From NCBI GenBank assembly GCA_946800325.1, contig OX326956.1:47787052-47851051 (forward strand): a DNA stretch of 64,000 nucleotides. Reading direction: 5' to 3'. A program made the translations under genes and the position numbers. Under the pieces are notes generated by a model. It was not told the origin of the DNA, made no database searches, and saw only the letters and a program-made list of their open reading frames with translations. Source of the stretch: Luzula sylvatica (Eukaryota > Streptophyta > Magnoliopsida > Poales > Juncaceae). Below are positions 54,480 through 64,000 of the stretch, one piece after another. How positions within the stretch are numbered: the first letter of the stretch is position 1; every line of letters begins with the position of its first letter.

Positions 54480-56690
54480 TCTAATTCTCATTCACACCCA
54501 AAAAGAATTTTTTTAATGGAAAATATTGTATATCCCATGATTTCCTCCACGAGTCTTGTTGTGCTGGCAGGGATGAACCATAGAATAGGTGGTAAGCCAT
54601 GCTCAAGGAAAATGCATAATGACGGTGTTAAGCGTTAAGCGCAAAATTCAAATCAAATGTTAGTAACAACGTCTGACAGTGTACAACGTACGACAGTGTA
54701 TAGTATTAAATAACATGATTTAGTCTCATTTTTTGTGCAACTCGAGATCCGAAGAAAATACATGCATATCTTTTGGGTCAATATATTTCTCTCACGTCTC
54801 TCTCCTTTCTTCTCCATTCATTTTCTCTCTCACCATTACTTTTGTCATTCACCATTATTTTTTTCAAGCTTCTCAAGATTGGCACGGTTTGACAAATGAA
54901 TAAAGTTCAGTGTTTGACGATGATAAAGGTTTTCAGTGACCAACCTTATAACTGCAGTTTTTTCTACTATTTTTCATCTTTTATTAACCCCACATTTATT
55001 GTGTTCTTCAGATTATATTGTTTTCCAATGAGTGATACTGCTTTTCGTTGACGATGACCAACCTTATACGACCTGTGATGTTTTCTCCAGTGACCAACCT
55101 TATAGGTGCAATTTTTTTCTACTATATTTTCATCTTTTATTAACCCTACATTTTTTGAATTTTTCATATATATATTTTTCTCCTTATTTCTCTCTCAAAA
55201 CATGTACTTATGTAAGATAAAATATAATGTTTCAAATTTATATGCAATTTTTGGTTTATTTTTTGTTCGGGTTGTGATGAAATTTAACATCTTTGTTGAT
55301 TTTCAATGAATTTTTTCAGTAAATACATGGCCATCAAGTTGTTTCGATTGTTGTCAGAGATGACTGGTGGCAAGGCATATTATGTCACTTTATTTTGGGA
55401 CAAAATAACAAATGTTAAATCATAGGTCAGGTGATAAATCATGTTTTTTCAAGTTATTTTTAAAAAATATGGTTTGTAATAATATTTAATACATATTTTT
55501 ATTTAACATGGATTTTGACGATGACCATCCTTATAGCTGCAGTTTTTTGAGTGATACTGCTTTCCAATGTCAGACCTTATAAAGTAATAATATTTAACAA
55601 GGATTATTAAATGGTTTGTAATAATATTTAACAGGGATTATGGTTTATTGTTCCCTTTTGTTTATGTTTATTTTGGAGTTTAGTATTTGTGAAAAAATAT
55701 TTGTAACAATTATGTCTTTGACTTGTTGATTTTAGGTTTATTTTTTAGAATGTGTTGTTGTGTTTTGTATTTTTATGAGAAAAAATGTATGCGTAAATTG
55801 GAGTTTAGTATTTGTTTGAACAATGTTTTGTATCAATTATGTGTTGGGCTTGGTGTGCTTAAGTTTATTTTGAAGATTGTTTTGTTGTGTTTTATCTTAT
55901 ATTGGAAAACAATGTTATCGAATTTGTTGATATTTGATTGGGATTGTGTTTGTGTTTGTGTTTTAATGTTTTATTTAGATATTTATTTTGTACTTTGGCT
56001 TTTATGAACAATGTTTTGGACTTGATGTGTTCATTGTGAAGAATGTCTTGTTTTATTTTGGAGAATAATGTGTGAATTTTGTTTGTTTAACATTGAATTG
56101 ATCTTTGTAACAAAAACGAATTTATATTGGTTTTGCGCTAAACTAACAATGTTATTATGTTAAATGAAGAATATAATTACATAGACAAGTGAAAAACAAT
56201 AGAAATAACAATAAACCAATTGAAAGACAATCTTGAAAACAAAATTTATAATTTTGTGTGAGTAAAAAATAATTTTTGGAAAACTCGTATGTATTCGATT
56301 ATAGAAGTAGTTTACTCTGAAAAATTAGTTTTTATTTTATAAACATAGTTTGCTGTGAAAAAATAGTTAAATAACAAATTTCAAGCTATATTGTAAACTG
56401 TTAAATACAAATCATTGTTAAATACAAATCAAATCAATTACTGTTTGACACTTATAAAATTAATTAGTGTTAAAACAATTTAAGTAAAAACAGCAAATCT
56501 CAAAGATTAAAAAAAACAAATTTCAAATGTAAAAATAACCAAATTTATTGTTAAATCAAAAATATTTTAAATAATACAAAACGTTTACAAATTTAGAGAA
56601 AGTGATACATGCAAAAATAAGAGTTTAATGTTACAAATAACTAAGTTTACTGTTAAATACAAAAAAAAGTGAAAATTAAAACAATGATAA
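54480..56690. other. AT-rich intergenic with a partial direct duplication
   Basis: The word block GTGACCAACCTTATA(A/G), CTGCAGTTTTTT, CTACTAT(A)TTTTCATC and TTTTATTAACCC occurs at about 54936-54990 and 55090-55155, with a partial copy at 55525. Long T/G-rich frames such as 55723-56007 are low-complexity. No gene called. Confidence 0.4.
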
Positions 56691-56699
56691 GTGAAAACT

Positions 56700-57095
56700 A
56701 ACCACTGGTAACAATTATGAAATTCAAATTATGATTCGAAAATTAAACAATTTGTAAGAATTTTGGATTTTTTTTTAAAACACAACAACAAACAGTGTAA
56801 AACTCTACTTCAAATTTAATAATTCTCAAATATAAAATTGAAAATGAAACACTGGTAACAGTTAACAAAATCAATTCATGGTTGAAAAATTAAACATTTT
56901 GTAAGAATTTTGGAATTTTTTTGAAAACCAAAACAAAAAACAGTGTAAAACTCTTTATCTTCAAATATAATGATTCTCAAATATAAGATTGTAAATGAAA
57001 CACTGGTAACAGTTAAAAAAATCAAATCATGCTTGGAAAATTAAATATTTTGTACGAATTTTGAAAAAAAAAATACAGCAAAAAACAGTGTAAAA
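56700..57095. repeat. ~149 bp tandem units, about 2.7 copies
   Basis: Units start at about 56704, 56852 and 57002 with ACTGGTAACA(A/G)TTA and share AAATTAAA(C/T)A(A/T)TTTGTA(A/C)GAATTTTG, ACAGTGTAAAA and ATAATTCTCAAATATAA-type words. Confidence 0.8.
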
Positions 57096-58308
57096 GTTAT
57101 TAGATTTTTCACAAATACGAGTTAAATCATACACACAACTAAAATTCTGAAAATGAACAAACAATAGTGTACAACCAAATCTTCTGGAAAAAAACTGATA
57201 TTATAACATTTTGAAATTTTGATTTGCATCCTAATTTTCAATCAAAATTGAATACCACATTAAAAAAACAAAATATCACTCCTAAATTCCAATCAAAATA
57301 TAACGAACATAAATACAACACATATAAATCATCAAGCAAACACGAATAATTGAAAGATTATTCGCATGCGTATCAAGCAAGCTCCAAATTTTCACAGTAA
57401 AAAAATGAAGAACCATTCAGAATTAAATGGTGGGTGTTAAGTTTTTTTTATAGAGGTGATGACTGAATTTGAAATCCAAATTTTCCTCATTTATTTGGTC
57501 ATTGCTAATCACCAACAAATGCATTTAATGGCAGTTAATGAAACTCTGACACAATAGCAGTTAACAACATGGTCATCGTTGCGAAATCTGACAGCTTGAA
57601 GTACAAATCGTTAATCCATAAAGCCCGTAAGGCTTGACGGTGACGCCCGTTAAACCTAAAGTACGATTTTTTCTGGCACATTAAGGAAGGCCGGAAAAAA
57701 AAGGCCCATAAGACTGAACACTCCCACTTTTCAGGTCATCAAAGATCATAGAGAATAGTTGTAGAAGATACATCATGACTTTTTTTTATATACGGCATCC
57801 AAAAAAGCCCAGTTTACAAAATTAGCGCCAAATTTGTTCAATTTGCAAATATAACACTTTCACCAACTATCTTGAGGAAAGTAAAATGACTTTCGTCAGA
57901 AGACCCGACGAAAGTGTTTAAAATGAGATTTGAGCTGCTAATGAGGGTTGAATGGTGTTAACAATGGTAAAAATCCAAATAAACCACATTTACTTATTTT
58001 TGTCAAAGAACTTGGCAAAAGTGTTGGGATAGTATGGTTTACCTTACCACACTCCCCATATAATTGGAGTAGGCCGGAATTTAAGTTTTGTCCTTTTTGC
58101 CATATAAATTGGCGAAAATGCATGAATCATGTTTTTTAGGATTTTTAGTAATGTTTTTTTGTTAGAACGACATTAATTTTGACCTGTTTAGTTTGAACAA
58201 AATATTCTAACATGAATTCAACCCGAAGAGAATCCCAAAATCCACATCTCCCTCTAACCTACCCATCCTATTATTTTGCACTTATCTTTGGAGATTATAT
58301 ATGCAGCC
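57096..58308. other. AT-rich intergenic
   Basis: No gene seen. The overlapping small frames at 57938-58139 on both strands have no family signature. Confidence 0.35.
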
Positions 58309-58316
58309 CCCATAAC

Positions 58317-58828
58317 CAATGTTACAGAAATCGCTAGGCTCTAGTCGGGCGGACGGACACCGTCTAGCGCCTAGAGTGATTAATCGGAGATTAATCAGAT
58401 CTAGGCGGATTTGTAATTTTACATAGTTTTTGTCATTTTTTTAATTTTTATATATTATAATTTGTGCTATAATTTTTTATACTAAAAATAATATATATTG
58501 ATTTATTTAAAACAACGTCCAAACAAATCATAACATGAAATCTACATATTAATTTATTTAAAACAACGTCCAAACAAATTATAACATGAAATCTACAAAA
58601 TAACATTAATACAAATTCAAATAAATCACAAAATAAAATTACTAAAAATAGAAATAAGAAAGGAAATGAGTTGTGGGTTGTGGGTTTTTTTTTTTAAAAA
58701 AAAAACGGGCCTTGACGGAATTATGCGGGCCTAGGCAGAATTCCGCCTAGACAGAAACGACTAGGCTAAACCTGGACGTTTTCCCGGCGCCGCCTAGGCG
58801 GCCGCCTAGGCCGATTTTTAGAACAATG
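58317..58828. mobile_element. hAT-type MITE with 8 bp TSD
   Basis: A 512-base element flanked by exact 8 bp repeats CCCATAAC (58309-58316 and 58829-58836). Left end CAATGTTACAGAAATCG; right end, inverted, CATTGTTCTAAAAATCGG. Both subterminal parts carry CTAGGC words (CCGCCTAGGC). Inside is a 58 bp near-perfect tandem duplication (about 58500-58600) with AACAACGTCCAAACAAAT and ATAACATGAAATCTACA. Confidence 0.82.
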
Positions 58829-58849
58829 CCCATAACACAAAAAAATAAC

Positions 58850-59070
58850 CTTGATGAGATGGCAAATGATTATTAAGTGGGTTGATTAATATTGTTAATT
58901 GATTCGATTAGCGATTTAATTGACTGTTCAATTGAATTGACATATCAATTAATATGTGTTAATATAATTTATTGGTGTGTCAATTGAACGTATCAATTAA
59001 CAATTAATTGAGTCAATTAGAGGGGGCTAATCAACCCACATAATCTTTTTTGCCATCTCATCAATTGGCT
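58850..59070. mobile_element. Small inverted-repeat element
   Basis: Arms of 35-40 bases: TTGATGAGATGGCAAA with GATTATTAAGTGGGTTGATTA at 58851-58889, and its inverse at about 59027-59065 (TAATCAACCCACATAATC, then TTTGCCATCTCATCAA). The inside is a weak second palindrome of CAATTGAATTGACATATC words. It is a MITE-like hairpin; no target-site duplication was fixed. Confidence 0.6.
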
Positions 59071-59154
59071 TGGGATGAGTTTGGGGACCAAGTATATTTT
59101 CTCTTATCTTTGAGCCTCCTCATGAAGTCACATCATCGTAGTTATTCATGATTA

Positions 59155-59370
59155 TTGACAATTAAATTTTGTGATTTGACTTCAGCATATATATTAATAT
59201 TATATTTGATTAATTAATACATGTATTTTGTATGGTCATTTATAAGTATTACTGACCATTAAATTTTGTGATGTGACTTCATCATATACATTAATATTAT
59301 ATTCGATCATTTAATACATGTATTTTGTATGGCCATTTGTAAGTATTATTTTGAACCGCTAGATGTAGTG
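59155..59370. repeat. ~108 bp tandem duplication
   Basis: Two consecutive copies of ATTAAATTTTGTGAT(T/G)TGACTTCA, followed by ATTAATATTATATT(T/C)GAT and TTAATACATGTATTTTGTATGG. Confidence 0.88.
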
Positions 59371-59503
59371 ATTTGGTCATTTATGTGTCATCATTTTACA
59401 TCATATTTTAAGCGTTTTTAGAAAACCATTAAAGGGAACCATACTGCATCAAATTATACATATTTTCTCGTGATTATTAATTTTTTCTCGTGATTATCAA
59501 TGT

Positions 59504-60818
59504 TCAAGGGTAGAGCTCAATGATAGAGCAAGCATCCGTTAATGGAGAGATTTTGTAATCTTTAAACCCTGCTTCTAGAAACACACTTTTCCACTCCTTT
59601 TCTTCGCGCTCTTTCCCGCCCGGGCAAGACATCATTAGCATGTCATAGAAGAGTTGTAGCTCTGTAATTTTCGAATCATCATTACGAGAATTTATCACTA
59701 TGTCGACGACAATAACTTTCCCATTTATTTCTGACGAGATCGCCTCTTTACATTTTCTAAGTATCTTCACGCAATCCTCGTCGCTCCAATCATGAAGGAC
59801 ATTCTGCAAATCATAAATTCAATATGTATAAAGAAGAGAAAATACAATCTTGACATTAGTAAATTACCTTGAGAAAAATCGCACTAGCAGACGGAATATA
59901 CTGAAACATGTCGCCCGCGACTGCTTTCACCTTGTTGCTGCATGGAATGTTCGCAACCACATGCGGCAAATCAAGAACAATACAATTTATCTCCAAGAAT
60001 GCCTCGGTTATTACCTTAATTCAATTAGAATGATGTACATAGAGTGAGTATGATTATCTCATATATATTAAGTTGTTACAAGAAGAAAAAAATTGTAATT
60101 AAATAGAAGAGGTGTTCATATTATATATTTACTGATTACCATTGACGAAGAGGCGGTCCCTCCTCCAACATCAACTAGAGACTTCAAACTCGTAAATATT
60201 TCAGGGTATTGAGAGACTGCCGCCCTCATCACTCGCACGGATTGGTTACCGAATCCTTCGAAAAGCAACTTGCTAATCTCGGGCTGCTCCTTCATCACCT
60301 CCCATATGTTCTTACCCTCGTTGGCCAACTGAAAGGCCGAGATGCCTTCCTCGCTAATAAATCAGATAGTTAAGAGAAAAAGGAAATAAATCTAGATTAT
60401 TAAACGATAATGGTATTCTAATTAATTGATGTATATATTAGTACCTTCTCAATGATTCACTCAGATAGTACCAAGATTTATTGAGGGTTCGGTCGAGTAA
60501 ACCCTGCACGAACACTGTAACACCAGACGAATCATCAAACAAAAGGAGGCGAGAGGCCGGAGTTAAAGCGTACATGTTTTCTTCATATTGAATGAATATT
60601 CCACGGTTCGTAAGAATCCTCATAACACGACGAAGCAAATCGATGTTTTTAGATGGTATAGGAATTGATTGGGCAAGGTCTAAAAGCGACATGGGATCGC
60701 CACCGTGGGCTCGAAGGATATTGGGGATATTGAGCTCTATCGCGCATTTCATGGCGAAGGAGCCTGCCATGCAAAGAGATTCATTGAGAACTTGTGTATG
60801 TGCCTTGTATTTCTCCAT
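59504..60818 (-). CDS. Plant O-methyltransferase (COMT-like), copy 2
   Basis: SAM-dependent methyltransferase expected to methylate hydroxyls of a phenolic such as a flavonoid or stilbene; the substrate is not known. Exons 60818-60445, 60353-60140, 60014-59868, 59803-59504 join in frame to 344 residues. The start is the ATG of MEKYKAHTQVL. Exon 1 is the dimerisation domain (SLLDLAQSIPIPSKNIDLL, RILTNRGIF). Exon 2 ends in the SAM loop LVDVGGGTASSSM, where the usual final Gly (GGGTG) is Ala. Exon 3 carries LDLPHVV and GDMF, and exon 4 starts with the catalytic-His motif NVLHDWSDEDC. KDYKISPLTDACSIIELYP is the C-terminus. At 344 residues it is slightly short for the family but has all blocks. 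It is the closest relative of copy 1 at 48.5-49.9 kb, same strand and same intron positions, and is probably the active one. Confidence 0.9.
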
Positions 60819-60855
60819 TTGCAACTAATTACAAGGTTTCAAGTTTGGGGATGTG

Positions 60856-60889
60856 TTATATGAAGGGTCTTTGTATTGTGCAAGTATTA
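60856..60889 (-). promoter_or_regulatory. Conserved core promoter of OMT copy 2
   Basis: Reads ATACTTGCACAATACAAA then CCCTTCATATAA on the minus strand, 40-70 bases upstream of the ATG, matching OMT copy 1 (49990-50022). It lies in the 418-base gap to the divergent OPA3-like gene. Confidence 0.65.
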
Positions 60890-61236
60890 GAAAGAAAAAA
60901 AAAAACATAAAAATGGACTTCGATTGAAAATGATTAAGCATAGACTAAATAAATTTATAGTTAGGTGTAACTAATGGTAAGCTGGCTGTTAATTAAGTAT
61001 TAGCAAGTCACCATCACAATTGACTGTTTATTAATTTATTATGATAATCGTATATACAAAATTGTACTAATTACATGTTATTTATTGTGTTAATTATATT
61101 CTAAAAGGAAATCCAAGCAAAAAGAAGCCCATAGAACTAGATGGGCCTAATTTGGCCTTCAATGGTTGTTTCTCCACTCTTCTATTACCTCTGGTGATCA
61201 CTGCGCAGTTTTGAGGTGTGAACTTCGCCGGCGGAG

Positions 61237-61980
61237 ATGGTGTTGCCGTTGGTTAAGCTGGGGACGTTGGCGTTGAAAACTCTCTGCAAACCAATCGCCA
61301 ATCGTCTCAAGAAGGAGGCCGGCTACCATCCCAAATTTCGCCGAATCATCATAAGCCTCGCTCAGGTCTCTCTCTCCCTCTCTTTCTCTCTCAGAAGAGA
61401 AAATTGTAGACATTTGGTTTGGTTCTAACAAACCCTTTACTGACCCATTTAACAGGCAAATCACAGGATGACTACGAATATACAAAGGCGAATTTATGGG
61501 CGCGCAACCAATGTCGAGATTCGGCCATTGAACGAAGAGAAAGCCGTTCAAGCTGCGGCGGATTTAATCGGGGAGCTTTTCGTCTTCTCAGTTTGTTCTC
61601 TAACCCTAATGCGACTTGTTCATTAGTAATTCGCGTATTATCAGTAAGTATGTATCGATTTTCATTCGAAAATATTGATTTAGTAGGTAGCTGGAACGGC
61701 TTTGATCTTTGAAGTGCAAAGAAGTGCTCGTTCTGAGGCGAGAAAAGAGGAGCTCCGCAGACAGGAAATCGAGGTATGATTATACCTAAATCCTGGAAAT
61801 CGATTCATGTGTTAAGTGAAGTGAAGTCTATTTTTTATAATAATGAAGGCGATAAAACAAAGGGATGAGGATCTCGCTAGAGAAATCGAAATGCTGAAAG
61901 AGAAGCTTGGTGAAATAGAGCGACTAGCCCACTCGCAGGGTCTTGCTGGCATTTTTAATTTTCGCACTGGCCAAAAATAA
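61237..61980 (+). CDS. OPA3: OPA3-like protein
   Basis: Member of the OPA3 family; animal OPA3 is a mitochondrial protein whose loss causes optic atrophy and 3-methylglutaconic aciduria, and the plant role is poorly defined. Four exons (61237-61365, 61456-61590, 61687-61773, 61849-61980) join in frame to 160 residues. It starts with MVLPLVKLGTLALKTLCKPIANRLK, the conserved OPA3 N-terminus, followed by GYHPKFRRIIISLAQ. Exon 2 has HRMTTNIQRRIYG and AVQAAADLIGELFVFSVAG, the family's central hydrophobic block. Exons 3-4 are a coiled-coil (RKEELRRQEIE, then REIEMLKEKLGEIERLA) and end in FNFRTGQK. ATG at 61237 fits the family start. It is divergent from OMT copy 2. Confidence 0.88.
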
Positions 61981-62234
61981 GAAAGCGCTAAATAAGTAAC
62001 TCCAACTAATCGGCTCACAGACGAGTAATAATTGTCATTTTACTTGTAATACCTCTGCTGATTTAATTGGGAGGTACAATCCCTGATATTTTGCACAAGT
62101 TAATAATTTATAGAAGGTAATATACACTGCATGTTTTTATTTGTTTGGTGCAATTTCATATGAAAATCTTGAAATATCATGTATTTTTTAGCCATTAAAA
62201 CAAGACAATATTCCATATTTTAGAGGGATATATG

Positions 62235-63050
62235 TAGGGGTGTCAAAGGTTTGGATAGTGGTCGGTTGGCAACAAGCCGAGTTCGAACGAACAAAACGCA
62301 GCTCGAGCTCGGTTAAAAAAAACCGTATTTTTTAATTTGTATGTAAAATTGTTCCAATTTGAATTACCTCGAGCCGAGCATGACCCAGCTCGAGTTCGTT
62401 TGAACGAGTTTTCGTACGAGATTTTTTCGAGCTATCTCTGAGCCAACTTAGAACGAACGTCGATATTCGAGCTTTTTTTGCTAGTCCTAATAGTCATGCT
62501 AGATATGTATCCATATTATTTTTCGAATTTGGATTCGAATAGGACTACTCGGATCTGCATACGATTCGGATATTAAATAGATACGGATCCCGATATAAAA
62601 TGGATACTGATACGGTTCGGATATTGTCGGATAAGAATATGTTAAACGGATATTGATACTGATACAATTTGGATATTGTCAGATACATATACGAATATTA
62701 AAAAAGATACTATGATACGATAATATAACATATTTTTTTAATTATATATATACATACTTTGCGACATGAACAATCTGAACTATTAAAACATACTTTTATC
62801 ATTGCGAGTTTAAATCATTCACAAATCATTAATTATCTATGTTTTTTCAACTAGTATCAAATATTCACATAAAATGAATATAATGTCTGGATTTGATTAC
62901 AGAGATCTCAAAAAATATCCAAATCCGACGCTAAAGCAGAATATTTGGATCCAAATAAAAGTACCTGGATCCAGATCCATTCGGATTCAAATATTTTTTC
63001 AGATACGGTTCAGGTTGGTTCGGACAATATCCAACCCGTTGACACCTCTA
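62235..63050. mobile_element. Possible ~815 bp TIR element
   Basis: Left end TAGGGGTGTCAAAGG and right end (inverted) TAGAGGTGTCAACGG are matching termini. The interior repeats GGATATTGATACGGATAC-like words (62560-62720). The flanks are TATATATGTA-like on both sides, so a target-site duplication is ambiguous. TAGGGGTGTCAA ends are common in plant hAT-type elements. Confidence 0.55.
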
Positions 63051-63253
63051 TATATATGTAATAATTAAAATTTCAATATAAAATTCATTAACCAATTCAC
63101 CGGATCAGCACAATACTTATTATTATTACAGTTTTCAATTTCGAATAAAGAACGAACCAACCACATGACCATAACACATCCATAGCCATTTTATTCACAA
63201 AACAGAAAACCCAGCTAATATTAAAATCGTAAAAAAGACGATTATAACCTTCA
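63051..63253. other. 3' flank of the acyl-CoA oxidase gene
   Basis: The minus-strand gene ends at 63254, so this short segment should hold its 3' UTR. Nothing else was recognised. Confidence 0.35.
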
Positions 63254-64000
63254 TTATTCGCTGCTCAAATTAGACAACGAATTGGCTTCGATCCAGTCGA
63301 AAGCAATTGGGCTGAGATACGAATCGGGGATTCCAAACGAGCTGACGATGGCGAGAGCATGAGGCCTAATTTCGCGGCACAAATCCATCACTTCTTTTCT
63401 CACACTAGCCGCGTTTTCAACGGAGAGATAACCGTGTCTAAGAAACGATATTCCTTCTTCCATGCATGTTATCGCGTACATCGACCTCAATAACCCCATC
63501 ACTTGCTGAAATTTCAAATTTGTCCTTGTTAGAATATATCACAAATACCCATCGAAAATATCATATTTATACCTTGAGTGGTCCAAATGGGACGTTATTT
63601 TCAGCTTGTAGAAAGACTTGAAGAATTGTACGTTCTGTAAACGCGCGAGCCAAATCTTCGGCAAGTTGGTAACACTGTTTTATATATTTAAATGAAATAT
63701 TCAAATGAATGGACCAAATATTGTATGTATAATAAGTTAATGAAATAAATATTATCTTACGAGTAAGAGTGCTTTTTCTTTGCTTTCTCCCTTAGCTTGA
63801 TAACCAAACACTTCTTCTGCGAATCGCTTGAGCAAATCTCTCTCTCTCAAACAGAATATATCAGTCTAAAATAAATAAATGAAATCTAAATGAATATTCT
63901 CCAGTATATTATTGAATCAAGAATGAAATGAAATATAAAATAATATACTTGGAACTTGGAGGTTCGGAGAATAGAGCTAGTGAGATTATTAGGAATAATA
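63254..64000 (-). CDS. ACX3: Acyl-CoA oxidase, peroxisomal (ACX3 type), 3' part
   Basis: Flavoprotein of peroxisomal fatty-acid beta-oxidation; ACX3 acts on medium-chain acyl-CoA. Only the last exons are inside: 64000-63949 (continues beyond the window), 63865-63761, 63674-63573, 63505-63254, joined in phase 0. Recognisable blocks are DIFCLRERDLLKRFAEEV, YQLAEDLARAFTERTILQ, FLRHGYLS, and the C-terminal REIRPHALAIVSSFGIPD with LSPIAFDWIEAN, a close match to the ACX3 C-terminal domain. The C-terminus ends SSE, not a PTS1, so peroxisome import would depend on an N-terminal PTS2 outside the window. No broken exon seen. The paralogue assignment is from memory of the C-terminal block. Confidence 0.87.

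Noticed and set aside
1..64000. CRISPR arrays, operons, phage or plasmid features
   Set aside because: Intron-containing plant genes and plant mobile elements throughout; no such arrangement is visible.

Overview
The window is nuclear DNA of a flowering plant, most likely a eudicot. The genes have GT-AG introns, plastid and mitochondrial targeting-type N-termini and plant-only families. They sit in AT-rich, repeat-filled intergenic DNA with MITEs, Helitron ends, microsatellites and minisatellites. No bacterial, viral, CRISPR or operon features were seen. The species could not be named from sequence alone.

Layout. Left cluster (1-7.7 kb): the 5' part of a pectate lyase (-), a complete 14-exon guanylate-binding-protein-like GTPase of the GBPL3 type (-), and, divergent from it across about 1 kb, a four-exon plastid-type DUF3082 membrane protein (+). 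A single-exon, highly charged plant-specific protein lies at 12.6-14.9 kb (-). After an 8 kb gene-free stretch comes a six-exon ERI1-like DEDDh 3'-5' exonuclease at 23.1-24.4 kb (-). A 10 kb repeat-rich stretch (24.5-34.5 kb) contains a roughly 40-copy, 38 bp minisatellite. Two tandem fasciclin-like arabinogalactan protein (FLA) genes follow (34.6-36.0 and 38.0-38.9 kb, +). Two related plant O-methyltransferase genes on the minus strand (48.5-49.9 and 59.5-60.8 kb) are separated by 9.6 kb of mobile-element DNA. The left OMT copy carries a one-base frameshift; the right copy is intact. The right OMT is divergent from an OPA3-like gene (61.2-62.0 kb, +). The window ends with the 3' part of a peroxisomal acyl-CoA oxidase of the ACX3 type (-).

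The genes are not an evident pathway. They are housekeeping or cell-wall genes plus two local duplications (FLA pair, OMT pair). What is most distinctive is the mobile-element record, much of it with exact target-site duplications (TSDs): a family of about 250 bp MITEs with 9 bp TSDs, one copy inside an FLA intron; another 9 bp-TSD MITE just upstream of the second FLA gene; hAT-type MITEs with 8 bp TSDs at 11.5 and 58.3 kb; a Tourist-type MITE with TTA TSD at 53.0 kb; a 1.07 kb poly(A)-tailed retroposon with a 16 bp TSD at 46.1 kb; three Helitron 3' ends; and a possible 4 kb TIR element (50.1-54.1 kb) that contains gene-like exon pieces.

All splice sites were placed by eye from frame, family expectation and GT-AG rules, so individual boundaries could shift by a few bases. 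TE superfamily assignments rest on termini and TSD length only.
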